A stretch of 64,000 bases of DNA from JBBTCX01 sp964494205 (lineage in GTDB: Bacteria > Planctomycetota > Phycisphaerae > UBA1845), in contig CAZBRD010000014.1 of the NCBI GenBank assembly GCA_964494205.1, positions 62,001 through 126,000 on the forward strand, given 5' to 3'. The notes below the pieces were generated by a model. That model was not told the DNA's origin. It was given only the letters and a program-made list of their open reading frames with translations, and did not search any database. This document shows, one piece after another, positions 51,615 to 60,793 of the stretch. A program made the position numbers and the translations under genes. The stretch's first letter is position 1; each line of letters starts with the position of its first letter.

Positions 51615-53534
51615 TCAGGCAGTTTCGATGCGGTGCGTGCTTTTCCGCCTGCCGAAAGGGATGCGAATGTGATAAACGCCGTCCTCTAATGTGCTCTGAA
51701 CAGAGAAGCCGCACTTGTGAAAAATGCGAAGCATTCCGTTGTTGGCTACCAGGACGTCCGCATGGAATCCCGCAATTCCGTGAAAACGCGCCACATCGAC
51801 CAGTGATTTCATCAGCGCGGTCCCGATGCCTTTGCCATGCCAATCATCGCGAACCAAGAAAGCGGCTTCGGCAAAGTTGCTTTGCGGATCCTTTCGATAA
51901 TGTGCGATGGCCAGCATGGCCGACGAGGGCGACGCGTCCGTCAGTACGACGAGCGCCATATCATTCTCGTAGTCTACTCGCAGCAGCTCCTGCAGTTTCT
52001 CATGCGGCATGGCCTTGAGCATTTGGAAGAATCGATAATGCACCGAATCCGGCGTAAGCTTATAGAACAGGTCTCGTACCAACGGTTCGTCTGTCAAACG
52101 AAGCGGGCGAATGAAGACGCGACTGCGGTCCTTTAGTTCGATGAAACGTTCAAGTTCCGTCGGATAGGCCGGTACGCGCATGGGCAGCTCGATCTGGTCT
52201 GCGTACACGATGCGTCGCTCCTTCGCCGCGGCAAGCAGCCAGGGTCGAAACTTAGGGTGGGCGATTTCAATCAACGCCATCGCGCGCTCGCGAATTGACT
52301 TACCGTGCAGATACGCAGTGCCGTACTCCGTTACGATATAGTGCACGTCGCCCCGACTGGTCACTACCCCGGCCCCCTGCTTGAGATGGGGCACGATGCG
52401 TGACACCGATTCGTTATCTGCCGTGGAGGGAAGCACAATGATCGGCTTGCCGCCATGGGATCGCGCCGCACCTCGCACGAAATCGACCTGGCCGCCGATT
52501 CCGCTGTAGAACAACGACCCCAGCGAATCCGCACACACCTGGCCGGTGATGTCCACTTCAATCGCCGAGTTAATGGAGATCATTTTGTTGTTCTTGGCGA
52601 TGACATACGGATCGTTTACGTATTCGGTGGGATGGAACTCGATCAAAGGGTTATTATCGATGAAATCGTATAAGCGCTGCGTACCCAATACGAAGCTGGC
52701 GATGATCTTTCCGCGATGCAGCGTCTTCTCAGAATTGGTCACGACGCCCTGTTCCACGAGCGGAATAAGGCCATCGCTGAACATTTCAGTGTGTATGCCG
52801 AGATTCTTGAAACCCGTCAGGAATTGCAACACCGCATCCGGTATGGCTCCAATTCCCAGCTGCAACGTAGCGCCGTCTTCAACGAGATTCGAAACGTGTT
52901 TCGCGATTTGCCGTGCAAGTTCGCCAGCCTGGTCGTGCTTTGTTTCGAGTATCGGTAGGTTGCTCGGCACCAGCACGTCGATGTCTCGAACATGGATGAA
53001 GCAGTCGCCCATCGTGCGAGGCATTTGCTGGTTGACTTCCGCGATGACAAAGTGGGCCGTTTCGGCGGCGGGTTTTACGATGTCCGTCGAAACTCCGAAG
53101 CTGCAATAGCCATGTTCATCCGGCGGACTCACAGAGATCAGCGCGACGTCGATGACGACACGCCCGCTACGGAACAGTTCAGCGATCTCTGAAAGAAAAA
53201 TAGGAGTGTAGTCCGCGCGACCCTCGTTTATGGCGCTACGAACATTCGGGCCGATGAAATAGGCGTTGTGTCTAAACCGGTCACCGAACCGCGGCTCTGC
53301 ATAGGTAGCCACGCCGAGTGTCAGAATATGAACGATTTCGGTGTCACTTAGGTCTGCGCGGGACGACAATGCGCGTACCAGCGTCTGCGGTTCGCCCGCA
53401 CCAGAGCCAATGAACACGCGATGACCGGATTGCACGGCGGCCACTGAACGCTCCGCAGTCGAGACTTTGTCCGCGAAGCGCGTTTGCCAGCGTTGATCGT
53501 CTCTCGGTGGCTGCATGGAATTGTCGTTTCGCAT
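51615..53534 (-). CDS. Acetyl-CoA hydrolase/transferase fused to a GNAT acetyltransferase
   Basis: 639 residues. Residues about 20-450 form a class I CoA-transferase like acetyl-CoA hydrolase or 4-hydroxybutyrate CoA-transferase (HRVFIGSGAGEPQTLV, EFHPTEYVNDPYVIAKNN, GSLFYSGIGGQVDFVRGAAR, EYGTAYLHGKSIRERA). Residues about 470-639 form a GNAT domain with RDRSRVFIRPLRLTDEPLV and the acetyl-CoA loop VRDDWHGKGIGTALM. The fusion could couple CoA-ester turnover with acetyl transfer, for instance protein lysine acetylation; that is inference. Malic enzyme lies 60 bp upstream on the same strand. Confidence 0.88.
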   Translation of the reverse strand: MRNDNSMQPPRDDQRWQTRFADKVSTAERSVAAVQSGHRVFIGSGAGEPQTLVRALSSRADLSDTEIVHILTLGVATYAEPRFGDRFRHNAYFIGPNVRSAINEGRADYTPIFLSEIAELFRSGRVVIDVALISVSPPDEHGYCSFGVSTDIVKPAAETAHFVIAEVNQQMPRTMGDCFIHVRDIDVLVPSNLPILETKHDQAGELARQIAKHVSNLVEDGATLQLGIGAIPDAVLQFLTGFKNLGIHTEMFSDGLIPLVEQGVVTNSEKTLHRGKIIASFVLGTQRLYDFIDNNPLIEFHPTEYVNDPYVIAKNNKMISINSAIEVDITGQVCADSLGSLFYSGIGGQVDFVRGAARSHGGKPIIVLPSTADNESVSRIVPHLKQGAGVVTSRGDVHYIVTEYGTAYLHGKSIRERAMALIEIAHPKFRPWLLAAAKERRIVYADQIELPMRVPAYPTELERFIELKDRSRVFIRPLRLTDEPLVRDLFYKLTPDSVHYRFFQMLKAMPHEKLQELLRVDYENDMALVVLTDASPSSAMLAIAHYRKDPQSNFAEAAFLVRDDWHGKGIGTALMKSLVDVARFHGIAGFHADVLVANNGMLRIFHKCGFSVQSTLEDGVYHIRIPFGRRKSTHRIETA

Positions 53535-53593
53535 CGAACCAAGGATAGACCAGTCCTGATCCGGTACAAGGTCTCGCGATCATTTCTCGACAC

Positions 53594-55273
53594 CTATGCA
53601 TAGTAATCAGGTAACCACATCGATTCTCGAACAAGCTGGTCGATGTCATCGTCAGATATCTGGCGACCGACGCGTTCGTCGCGAGCCGTCCTGATGACAC
53701 ACGAGGCAATTCGACGGCTTACTTCACGAAGCTGCGATTGATCCGGATAAATGGCGCCGTTGCGTAGTCTGTCATCCGTAACACATTCTGCCAGCGTTTC
53801 GGCAGCGGCAATGAACATCTTGTCTGTTACTTCATGTGCTTCGGCAAGCAGACAGCCCATGCCAATGCCCGGAAATACAAACGCGTTGTTGGCCTGTCCA
53901 ATGACGATTGACTCGCCGTCACGAACAACCGGTGGAAACGGACTGCCGGTAGCCACGATCGCACGACCGCCGCTCCATCGCAGCGCTTCCTCGGGCGTGC
54001 ATTCGGTTTTTGAGGTTGGGTTACTCAATGGCAGGATAACCGGCCGATCAACGTGCCGAGCCATTTCGCGAATCACTGGCTCCGTTAACGCACCTGGAGT
54101 CGCTGTCGTCCCGATCAGAATCGTCGGATGAACCTGGCGTACGACATCGAGCAGTTCCAATGCGTCCGGATTGAACCGGTAGTGTTCCATCTCTGCGGGG
54201 CCCAGCGCGAATTCTCGCTTGTGTTCTTCACGAATGACTCGTCCCAGGTGAACGAGTCCGTAGGTATCTACGAAAACCAGCGCACGGCGGATTGTTTCGT
54301 CATTGACACCATCCTTTTGCATCGCCCTTCGAATCAGCCGGCCAATGCCGACACCGGCTGCACCGGCTCCAAGAAACACGATTCGTTGATCGGACCATTT
54401 GGCTCCCGTCGCGCGCATAGCCGCTTTGATGCCGCCGAGGACCACAGCGGCTGTTCCCTGAATGTCGTCGTTGAAACAGGGCACGCGTTTGCGATATCGA
54501 TCGAGAACGTTGAACGCAATCTCTTTGTGAAAGTCCTCCCACTGAATCAGCGCCTTGGGAAACACTTCACCGACCGCCTCAACGAACGCCTCGACCATCT
54601 GGTCGTACGCTTGGCCGCGAAGTCGACGGTACGGGTAGCCAATGTACAGGGGATCATTGAGTAATTCCGCGTTGTCGGTTCCGACATCGAGACTGATTGG
54701 CAAACATTGTCGGGGGTGAATCCCCGCCGCCGCACAGTAGAGCGAGATCTTTCCGATGGGAATGCCCATTCCCCCCGCACCCTGATCGCCGAGCCCGAGG
54801 ATTCGTTCATTGTCGGTGATCACAATCAAGCGGATATCGCGCGACGGCCAATTTCGCAAGAGCTCAGGAATGCGATCCACTTCGTCGGGCGTGATCCACA
54901 GGCCGCGCGGCCGTCGGAAAATGTGGCTATATCGTTGGCACGCCAAACCTACGGTGGGTGTATAGACGATTGGCAAGAGTTCCGGCAGGTTCTCCACCAA
55001 CAAGCGATAGAACAGAACTTCGTTGCGATCTTGAAGTGCGGCCAAACCGATGAACTTCTCCAGGTCGGTTGGTTTCTCGCGAACGTGTTCCAATTCCAGC
55101 GCCACTTGCTGCTCGATGGACAACTCGCGATAGGGCAGTAGTCCGTTGAGCCCAAGGGCACTCCGCTCTTCGCGGGTAAACGCGGCGTCCTTGTTTACCG
55201 TGTGATCGTGCAGGATTTCGATGCCGTTTTTCTTGATGTGTGGTTTCTTCCGTGCTGGCGAGGTCGCGATCAT
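53594..55273 (-). CDS. maeA: NAD-dependent malic enzyme
   Basis: 559 residues, the usual length for the NAD type. N-terminal domain: VYTPTVGLACQRYSHIFRRP with the catalytic Tyr region, and ILGLGDQGAGGMGIPIGK. Metal and substrate residues lie in FNDDIQGTAAVVLGG. The NAD domain starts IVFLGAGAAGVGIGRLI, and PLSNPTSKTECTPEEAL lies near residue 415. It decarboxylates malate to pyruvate, giving NADH. With the adjacent CoA-transferase and hydrogenase it suggests handling of fermentative carbon and reductant. Confidence 0.95.
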   Translation of the reverse strand: MIATSPARKKPHIKKNGIEILHDHTVNKDAAFTREERSALGLNGLLPYRELSIEQQVALELEHVREKPTDLEKFIGLAALQDRNEVLFYRLLVENLPELLPIVYTPTVGLACQRYSHIFRRPRGLWITPDEVDRIPELLRNWPSRDIRLIVITDNERILGLGDQGAGGMGIPIGKISLYCAAAGIHPRQCLPISLDVGTDNAELLNDPLYIGYPYRRLRGQAYDQMVEAFVEAVGEVFPKALIQWEDFHKEIAFNVLDRYRKRVPCFNDDIQGTAAVVLGGIKAAMRATGAKWSDQRIVFLGAGAAGVGIGRLIRRAMQKDGVNDETIRRALVFVDTYGLVHLGRVIREEHKREFALGPAEMEHYRFNPDALELLDVVRQVHPTILIGTTATPGALTEPVIREMARHVDRPVILPLSNPTSKTECTPEEALRWSGGRAIVATGSPFPPVVRDGESIVIGQANNAFVFPGIGMGCLLAEAHEVTDKMFIAAAETLAECVTDDRLRNGAIYPDQSQLREVSRRIASCVIRTARDERVGRQISDDDIDQLVRESMWLPDYYA

Positions 55274-55688
55274 GGCTCACTCCTTCAATAGAGTATTCAG
55301 CATAAGTTCCGAGAACATCTTGCAAACTCTGTGCCGCGAGAGGCGTCCTAATGCGATACACCTAGCTTCTTCAAATTGGCATCGTTGCGCTATATGACGA
55401 TTGCCTGCGGCTGTTCACGCAGTCAATCGCACAGATTGGTTCAAAATAGATTCGACGGGTTTTTCGACAAAAGATGCAGTGCTAAAACGAACGACAGGTA
55501 ACCCGATGTTGAGTATCAAATGCCGCGTTTGCCTGAGGACCAGGGTTGCACAAAAAGCTCTACTTCTTGGGCGGGGATTTGCAAGGGATTACGGCGTCTG
55601 TTCTCCAGCGCGCGGGAAAGGCCGAGAGGACGGTTCATCGAACCGATCCTCTCAGCCCTTTCAGGTTACCGCGTTTTGTGGGTCCTCA
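55274..55688. other. Intergenic region between malic enzyme and the PA-like protein gene
   Basis: About 415 bp. It should hold the malic enzyme promoter (right-to-left) near 55274-55350 and contains the terminator of the following minus-strand gene (55621-55657). No gene is supported. Confidence 0.5.
55621..55657 (-). terminator. Strong hairpin downstream of the PA-like protein gene
   Basis: Read on the minus strand, ggctgagaggatcggttc and gaaccgtcctctcggcc pair over about 17 positions with one bulge and a short gat loop, followed by TTT. It begins about 30 bases past the stop codon at 55689. Confidence 0.7.
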
Positions 55689-58600
55689 TTACGGAGGACA
55701 GGGGCCGTTGATGTTCATGGCCGACGAGTTGTTTCCTTCGTTGAACAATGCGTTGATCTCAATGACCGTGAGGCCATCGTCATAGATTCGCACGTCATCG
55801 ACTCGCCCCCGCAACGGATCGTCAATGTTGTTCGGTACGCCGCCGAACGTGAGCGACTCACCAACCACTTGCCAAATCTGGCTTGCGCTGGGGTTGATGA
55901 TTTGGATGTTATCAAGGACTACCGCAGGCGTGATTTCGACCACCACGTTGTTCATTGTGTTTGCATCCAGCAAGTCGGCGTTCTTGCCGCGATAGAGTCG
56001 GATAGTCGTATCCATCGTCGCGGCATCGTATCTGACCACGCCGGCATAGAAGGTCCAATCTGCCGCCGGGGCGGATTGCAGGCACGTGGTGTCATCACCC
56101 GCGGTTTCGGATGGCGGGGTGTACGCGTTGTCGGTGATGGTCACGTACGTCGAATCCGGTTTGCGAACGGTGAAACCCACATTCCCTCCCGAGTCGTCCG
56201 CAAACAGAGCCGTGAAGTCCCGTTGGCCCACGATGATACCATCCTCGCTGGCTCCGTGCGGGATGATCCACGCGGCAACGGTAAACCCGTGGCTGGTTCC
56301 CGGCACCGGCATGTGCGGAATGGACACGCCTGCGGAAGTGTGCCCATCGATCACACCGTTCTGGTGGAAGCAATAAGCCCGATCCGCGCTAGTGAACCGA
56401 TTGGCGGTTGTGGTGTCGTTCGCAGTGTCACCTAGTTGCGAGCCGTTTCGGTCATTGCATGTGTAATCCAACCTGTCATTATTGAACGGATAGTAAGCCA
56501 TCTGATTGCGCGTGGGGAAGCTGATAGAGACGTTGAAATCCACGGTAGACATCGCGCCGCGTATGTCCGTTGCGACTACGTGGATTGTGTCGACTTCCTG
56601 CGTGGCGTAGATGTGACTGAGGTTTACAGGCACGTCTGTATCGGGTTGTGGGAAAACCAGGTTCTCTACATAGCCGTCGCTCCAGTCGATGACGATCGAC
56701 TCGATTTGGTCGACGTCGCAGCGCGCCGTCCCTTCCACAAAGCTTTCAAACACCCGTCCCGTCAAATTGACAATGGAACCCGAATCGTCCGCCGACTGCG
56801 TTAACATGATGTCCGGCCCCGGATTCACGACTTCGAGCGGACAATTGTCCATCCCGTCGAGCAATCCGTCTCCGTCCGTGTCCGGGCTCTTGGGATCGGT
56901 GGAGTTCACTCCGCCGTTGTATTCCTGGAGATCGTTCAACCCGTCCTGATCCACGTTCATGCGAGTGGGATCGGGGAACACGTGTTTGAGGCTCTGGCCT
57001 TGGACGAGCACGTCCCAGCCGGTTCGAATCTCAAAAAAATCACCCAGCGTATCGCTGTCTGTGTCGACCAATTCGTCCGAGGTCAGATACATGAACTCCT
57101 CGCGTTTGAAAACGCCGTCGTGGTCTTTGTCTTCCGTGTAGACCAACGAGAGTGTCTCGTTGGCATGTAAGACGATTTCCTGGAAATCCACCGATGCATC
57201 CGAACTGCCGGGGCTTGTGCCAAAAACGACCCAGAAGCGATCCACTTCCAGGCCCTCGCTCAGCTCCGTTTCACGGTTACGAACCTTGGTCAACACCTTC
57301 ACCCCGTTCGGGAAAGCCGGGTTGTTAGATCCCGTACGCGTCGTCGTTTCAAACGGGATGTTGAGTATCTCCGTCAAAATCTGGCCTATCGTGATGCCCG
57401 CCGCCGATCCATCGGCGTTTCGCTTCACCTCCGTGGCGACTCTGTACGTTTCAATGGGGAGGTCTATACCGAGGTCGATGGTGACAGTGGCTGTTCGGGC
57501 ATTGGTCACATCGTTGAGGAACGCAAAACTCCGGCCCTCGGCGTCCAGCAAGTCGAACGCGGCGACGTCAAGCAAGAGGGCGCTCGGATCAGACATGAGC
57601 TCTAACAAGAGCTCTGCACCGACGGCACCGGTCTCCGTGTCGAAAACCAGCACGCCGGTCTCGTCCTGGGCGGCGAGCGTGAGCTGGTCAACCGGGGGTC
57701 GCAGCGTCGCGAGCGGCTTGAAACCATCGCGCGCCGTGGGATCAATCAACAGGGCCGACAACACCAGGTTCTCGAGAGTAAATGCGGTATCTCCCTGATT
57801 GATGACCTTGATACCCGTAGTGATCACTCCGCCATTCACCGATCGCGTTTGGTCGCGGGTTGCCTCCTGAATCTCTAGGAAGGAATTCTGGGTTTCCTCG
57901 GTCGATTCTTCGCTCCAGGAAGTAGAACTCCCTTCCGTGAAGCCCTGGGTCGCTGAAAAGCCGACCGTGGCCTCGAATCCCGCGCCAACCGGAATGCCAA
58001 CGTCTCCGCTGATCATGAGGCTAGCCTCTTCGGTAAATTCCAAGGATTTTTCATAGGTCGACTCATCGGTCGACGCCTCGGTGGACGATTCAGATTCGAC
58101 CAGCCCGGTTTCAGTGCCGTCGGTCACGGACGTTCCGTCTTCCAGCGTAATGTCCAAAACGATGTGCAACTCTCCGACGAAATCCACTTTCAGCTTAGGG
58201 ACATCGGCTACGAGCGCGCTACGAAACGGATGCTGCAATTCCTCGAAGTCGGTGGCACCGTCGCCGTCAGTGTCCGCCAGGCGCGGAGAAGTGGCTCTCG
58301 CGGATGCATTTCCGTTCGCGTCAAGTGCCAATTCTTGTGCATCAAAAAGCGCCGGGTTGGGGGCTAGGTTGAGTTGGCGATCCGGACCTCGAGAATCGGC
58401 GTCGGTGTCGATGGTGGCCGGACTGGTCAACCATCGATGCACTTCATCGCCGTCAAGAAGCGTATCGTCGTCAAAGTCGGCGTCGCGAGCGTCAGACTTG
58501 GCAAGCAACTCCTCGAGGTCAGTCAATCCGTCGTCGTCGGTATCGGTGTCATTGGGATCGCTAGTGGACTGGCGCCTGATCACGTTGCCGAAAGTATCGG

Positions 58601-59912
58601 TGCCAAGACCCAACGCGAAGCCATCGTACCACACTTCCCACCCGATAAGCTCCTGAACGTCAGTCAGTCCATCTCCATCTGTATCGGTGCCGTCATCCAC
58701 CGGCAGCTCCGCATATTCAAAGGCGTTCTGGAGGGTGAAGCTAACAATACTGCCCTGTTCACCTTCGATCACGATATCGACTTGGCCGGAGTCGTGCACC
58801 GGGGATACGGCCGTCAGGAGTGCGCTGTTGACGACTTGAACGTCGGACGCGGCGATGCCGCCGAAGCGGACCGAAAGACCTTCGACGAAACCTTGACCGG
58901 CCATCGTTACGATCGTCCCGCCCTCAGTTGGTCCGCTAGCGGGCAAGATGGAAGACACGGATAGTGCCGCCGGTCCGGTGTATTCAAAGGCATCCGGAAG
59001 CGTGACCGTCAGAATACCGACCTGGTCGTGCTCCAGCACGATGTCGACGTCGCCGGGATCGTGCGCCGGAGTGACGGCGGTCAATAGAACGCTGTTAATG
59101 ACCTGCACGTCTGTCGCCGCGAAGCCGCCGAAGCGGACGGAGAGACCGTCCACGAAACCGCGCCCATCGAGCGTGACGATCGTCCCGCCTTCTTTGGGAC
59201 CGCTGTCGGGCAAAACGGAGAACACGGCCATTTCGCATTCGTCGGGGATGTGGTTCTCGTTCGTGTCAGCAGATGCGTCGTCCATGATGTCGCAGGAATC
59301 CGGTACGCCGTTCTCATTACAGTCCAAACTGACTCCTGTCAGCAGATCGCACACGTCGGTGGTATCGTTCTCATTGCAATCCGGACCCTCAGCGTCGTAT
59401 GTCACAGTGACGCGGATATAGCTGGCCGGGCCCTGGCATTGATACGCGTTGACGCTGGCCGAGGGCGACATGAGTATCCGAAGCTCGCCGCACTGGCTCA
59501 CTCGCGCGTTGAAATCTGCGGCACTCATGACGATTGTGGCCACATTGGGAACCGTAGGACAGTCTTGGTCGACTCCGGCAAAGATGTCCTGCTGGAAAAC
59601 GTCATTCAAATAGATCGAGACTTTTTCATCCGCCAGGGAAAGGTCCGCCCGGGCTCTAAACGTGAACGTTACATCACCAGCTGCCGGTGGCGCCAACGGG
59701 ATCGTGAGAGCTTGTGAGGCGCCAAATCCGAATGGCGAGAGCTGCCCGGAGTCGAACGATTTGGCGACGACACTCCCGCGTGCCTTTCCGCCTTCATTGC
59801 TCCCCGGGTCAACGAACGAACGATCGCCATTGCAGGAGATCGACGAGATCACGCATACGATAGAGAGGGTCACGATTCTGGCGCGGAATCTGATTTTCTT
59901 GCCGATGGTCAT
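55689..59912 (-). CDS. Secreted multidomain protein with a protective-antigen (binary toxin B)-like core
   Basis: 1407 residues with an N-terminal export signal (IVTLSIVCVISSISC, possibly a lipoprotein). Calcium-type repeats (CNENGVPDSCD, NENHIPDEC) lead to two near-identical TIG/IPT domains (residues about 226-400, each beginning with a SGPxEGGTIVT word). Next, DTDGDGLTDVQELIGWEV and further D-x-D-x-D-G repeats are followed by HPFRSALVADVPKLKVDF and a Ser/Thr/Glu-rich stretch (about 600-677). VITTGIKVINQGDTAF, LATLRP and LTLAAQDETG follow. This order parallels anthrax protective antigen: DxDxD-x-IPD, HPLVAAYPIVHVD, the membrane-inserting hairpin, NANIRYVNTGTAP and ALNAQDD. After another thrombospondin-3-like repeat the C-terminus is LamG-like (about 1170-1395). 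Similarity is judged from memory, not aligned by software. Confidence 0.8.
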   Translation of the reverse strand: MTIGKKIRFRARIVTLSIVCVISSISCNGDRSFVDPGSNEGGKARGSVVAKSFDSGQLSPFGFGASQALTIPLAPPAAGDVTFTFRARADLSLADEKVSIYLNDVFQQDIFAGVDQDCPTVPNVATIVMSAADFNARVSQCGELRILMSPSASVNAYQCQGPASYIRVTVTYDAEGPDCNENDTTDVCDLLTGVSLDCNENGVPDSCDIMDDASADTNENHIPDECEMAVFSVLPDSGPKEGGTIVTLDGRGFVDGLSVRFGGFAATDVQVINSVLLTAVTPAHDPGDVDIVLEHDQVGILTVTLPDAFEYTGPAALSVSSILPASGPTEGGTIVTMAGQGFVEGLSVRFGGIAASDVQVVNSALLTAVSPVHDSGQVDIVIEGEQGSIVSFTLQNAFEYAELPVDDGTDTDGDGLTDVQELIGWEVWYDGFALGLGTDTFGNVIRRQSTSDPNDTDTDDDGLTDLEELLAKSDARDADFDDDTLLDGDEVHRWLTSPATIDTDADSRGPDRQLNLAPNPALFDAQELALDANGNASARATSPRLADTDGDGATDFEELQHPFRSALVADVPKLKVDFVGELHIVLDITLEDGTSVTDGTETGLVESESSTEASTDESTYEKSLEFTEEASLMISGDVGIPVGAGFEATVGFSATQGFTEGSSTSWSEESTEETQNSFLEIQEATRDQTRSVNGGVITTGIKVINQGDTAFTLENLVLSALLIDPTARDGFKPLATLRPPVDQLTLAAQDETGVLVFDTETGAVGAELLLELMSDPSALLLDVAAFDLLDAEGRSFAFLNDVTNARTATVTIDLGIDLPIETYRVATEVKRNADGSAAGITIGQILTEILNIPFETTTRTGSNNPAFPNGVKVLTKVRNRETELSEGLEVDRFWVVFGTSPGSSDASVDFQEIVLHANETLSLVYTEDKDHDGVFKREEFMYLTSDELVDTDSDTLGDFFEIRTGWDVLVQGQSLKHVFPDPTRMNVDQDGLNDLQEYNGGVNSTDPKSPDTDGDGLLDGMDNCPLEVVNPGPDIMLTQSADDSGSIVNLTGRVFESFVEGTARCDVDQIESIVIDWSDGYVENLVFPQPDTDVPVNLSHIYATQEVDTIHVVATDIRGAMSTVDFNVSISFPTRNQMAYYPFNNDRLDYTCNDRNGSQLGDTANDTTTANRFTSADRAYCFHQNGVIDGHTSAGVSIPHMPVPGTSHGFTVAAWIIPHGASEDGIIVGQRDFTALFADDSGGNVGFTVRKPDSTYVTITDNAYTPPSETAGDDTTCLQSAPAADWTFYAGVVRYDAATMDTTIRLYRGKNADLLDANTMNNVVVEITPAVVLDNIQIINPSASQIWQVVGESLTFGGVPNNIDDPLRGRVDDVRIYDDGLTVIEINALFNEGNNSSAMNINGPCPP

Positions 59913-60158
59913 TACACTCCTCCTAGCTTACCCGCGGGGTAAACCGAATTAGCCGGGGAATATTTCGCTATGCGTGCCACCCATACGCGTGGGCGGTACC
60001 CCGCTTAGCCGATCACCTGCCGGTCTTATCAAGTGAAACACGGTTTTTGCGCAGGAGGGGACAAAACGCCGACTCATTGAAGCCGTCTGCGGGGATTTTC
60101 TAACGGCCCGGCGTTATCATGGTCCTTAGCCTCGCCTAATGGGGGTAGTCGATGGAGA
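59913..60158. other. Divergent intergenic region
   Basis: About 245 bp between the PA-like protein gene and the sigma factor gene; both promoters must be here, but none is clear. Confidence 0.4.
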
Positions 60159-60752
60159 TTGGTTTTGGATGGCAGCTCGGGACAAAGCGACGGCGCGGTG
60201 TCGGTTAGTGTGACGCTGCAGCAACTCGTGGCTGGGGACGCTTCCGCGGCAGATCGGTTGTTTGCCATGGTCTACGACCAACTCCGAGTGCTTGCCGACA
60301 AGATGCTGCGCGGAGGCCGTCCGGACCACACGCTGCAGCCAACAGCGCTTGTTCATGAGGTGTTTCTAAGAATGGTCCAGCAGGACCAACGCACCTGGCA
60401 GGACCGTGCTCATTTTCTAAACGTCAGTGCATTGGCCATGCGTCAAATCCTCATTAACTATGCTCGCGATCGTGGAGCCGAAAAACGCGGCGGAGGTTGG
60501 AAACGCGTCACCCTGACCGGGTTTTCTGACGAAACTGAGACTCTCGATGTCGATGCCGGCGCATTGCACGCGGCACTCGAACAGCTTGCGCAATTGAATG
60601 CAAGACACTATCAAGTCGTCGTGGCGCGATTCCTGGGCGGGCTTTCTGTTGAGGAAGCCGCTCATGTGCTGGGCGTGAACGAGCGCACGATCAAGCGCGA
60701 CTGGAGTGCCGCGAGAGTCTGGTTGGCGCTACAGCTCAAGAAGACAAGTTGA
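60159..60752 (+). CDS. ECF sigma factor, Sig-70_X6 type
   Basis: 197 residues. The start is uncertain: TTG 60159, or GTG 60198 or 60210. Region 2 (LQPTALVHEVFLRM, AHFLNVSALAMRQILINYAR) and region 4 (ARFLGGLSVEEAAHVLGVNERTIKRDW) match the ECF group (TIGR02999-like) expanded in Planctomycetota. It is followed after 41 bases by a Ser/Thr kinase gene; such sigma factors are probably controlled by partner kinases rather than anti-sigma factors. Confidence 0.9.
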   Translation: MVLDGSSGQSDGAVSVSVTLQQLVAGDASAADRLFAMVYDQLRVLADKMLRGGRPDHTLQPTALVHEVFLRMVQQDQRTWQDRAHFLNVSALAMRQILINYARDRGAEKRGGGWKRVTLTGFSDETETLDVDAGALHAALEQLAQLNARHYQVVVARFLGGLSVEEAAHVLGVNERTIKRDWSAARVWLALQLKKTS

Positions 60753-60793
60753 GGAGCACATGTTTCATGGTTATCGCATGAAACGGACAACGC

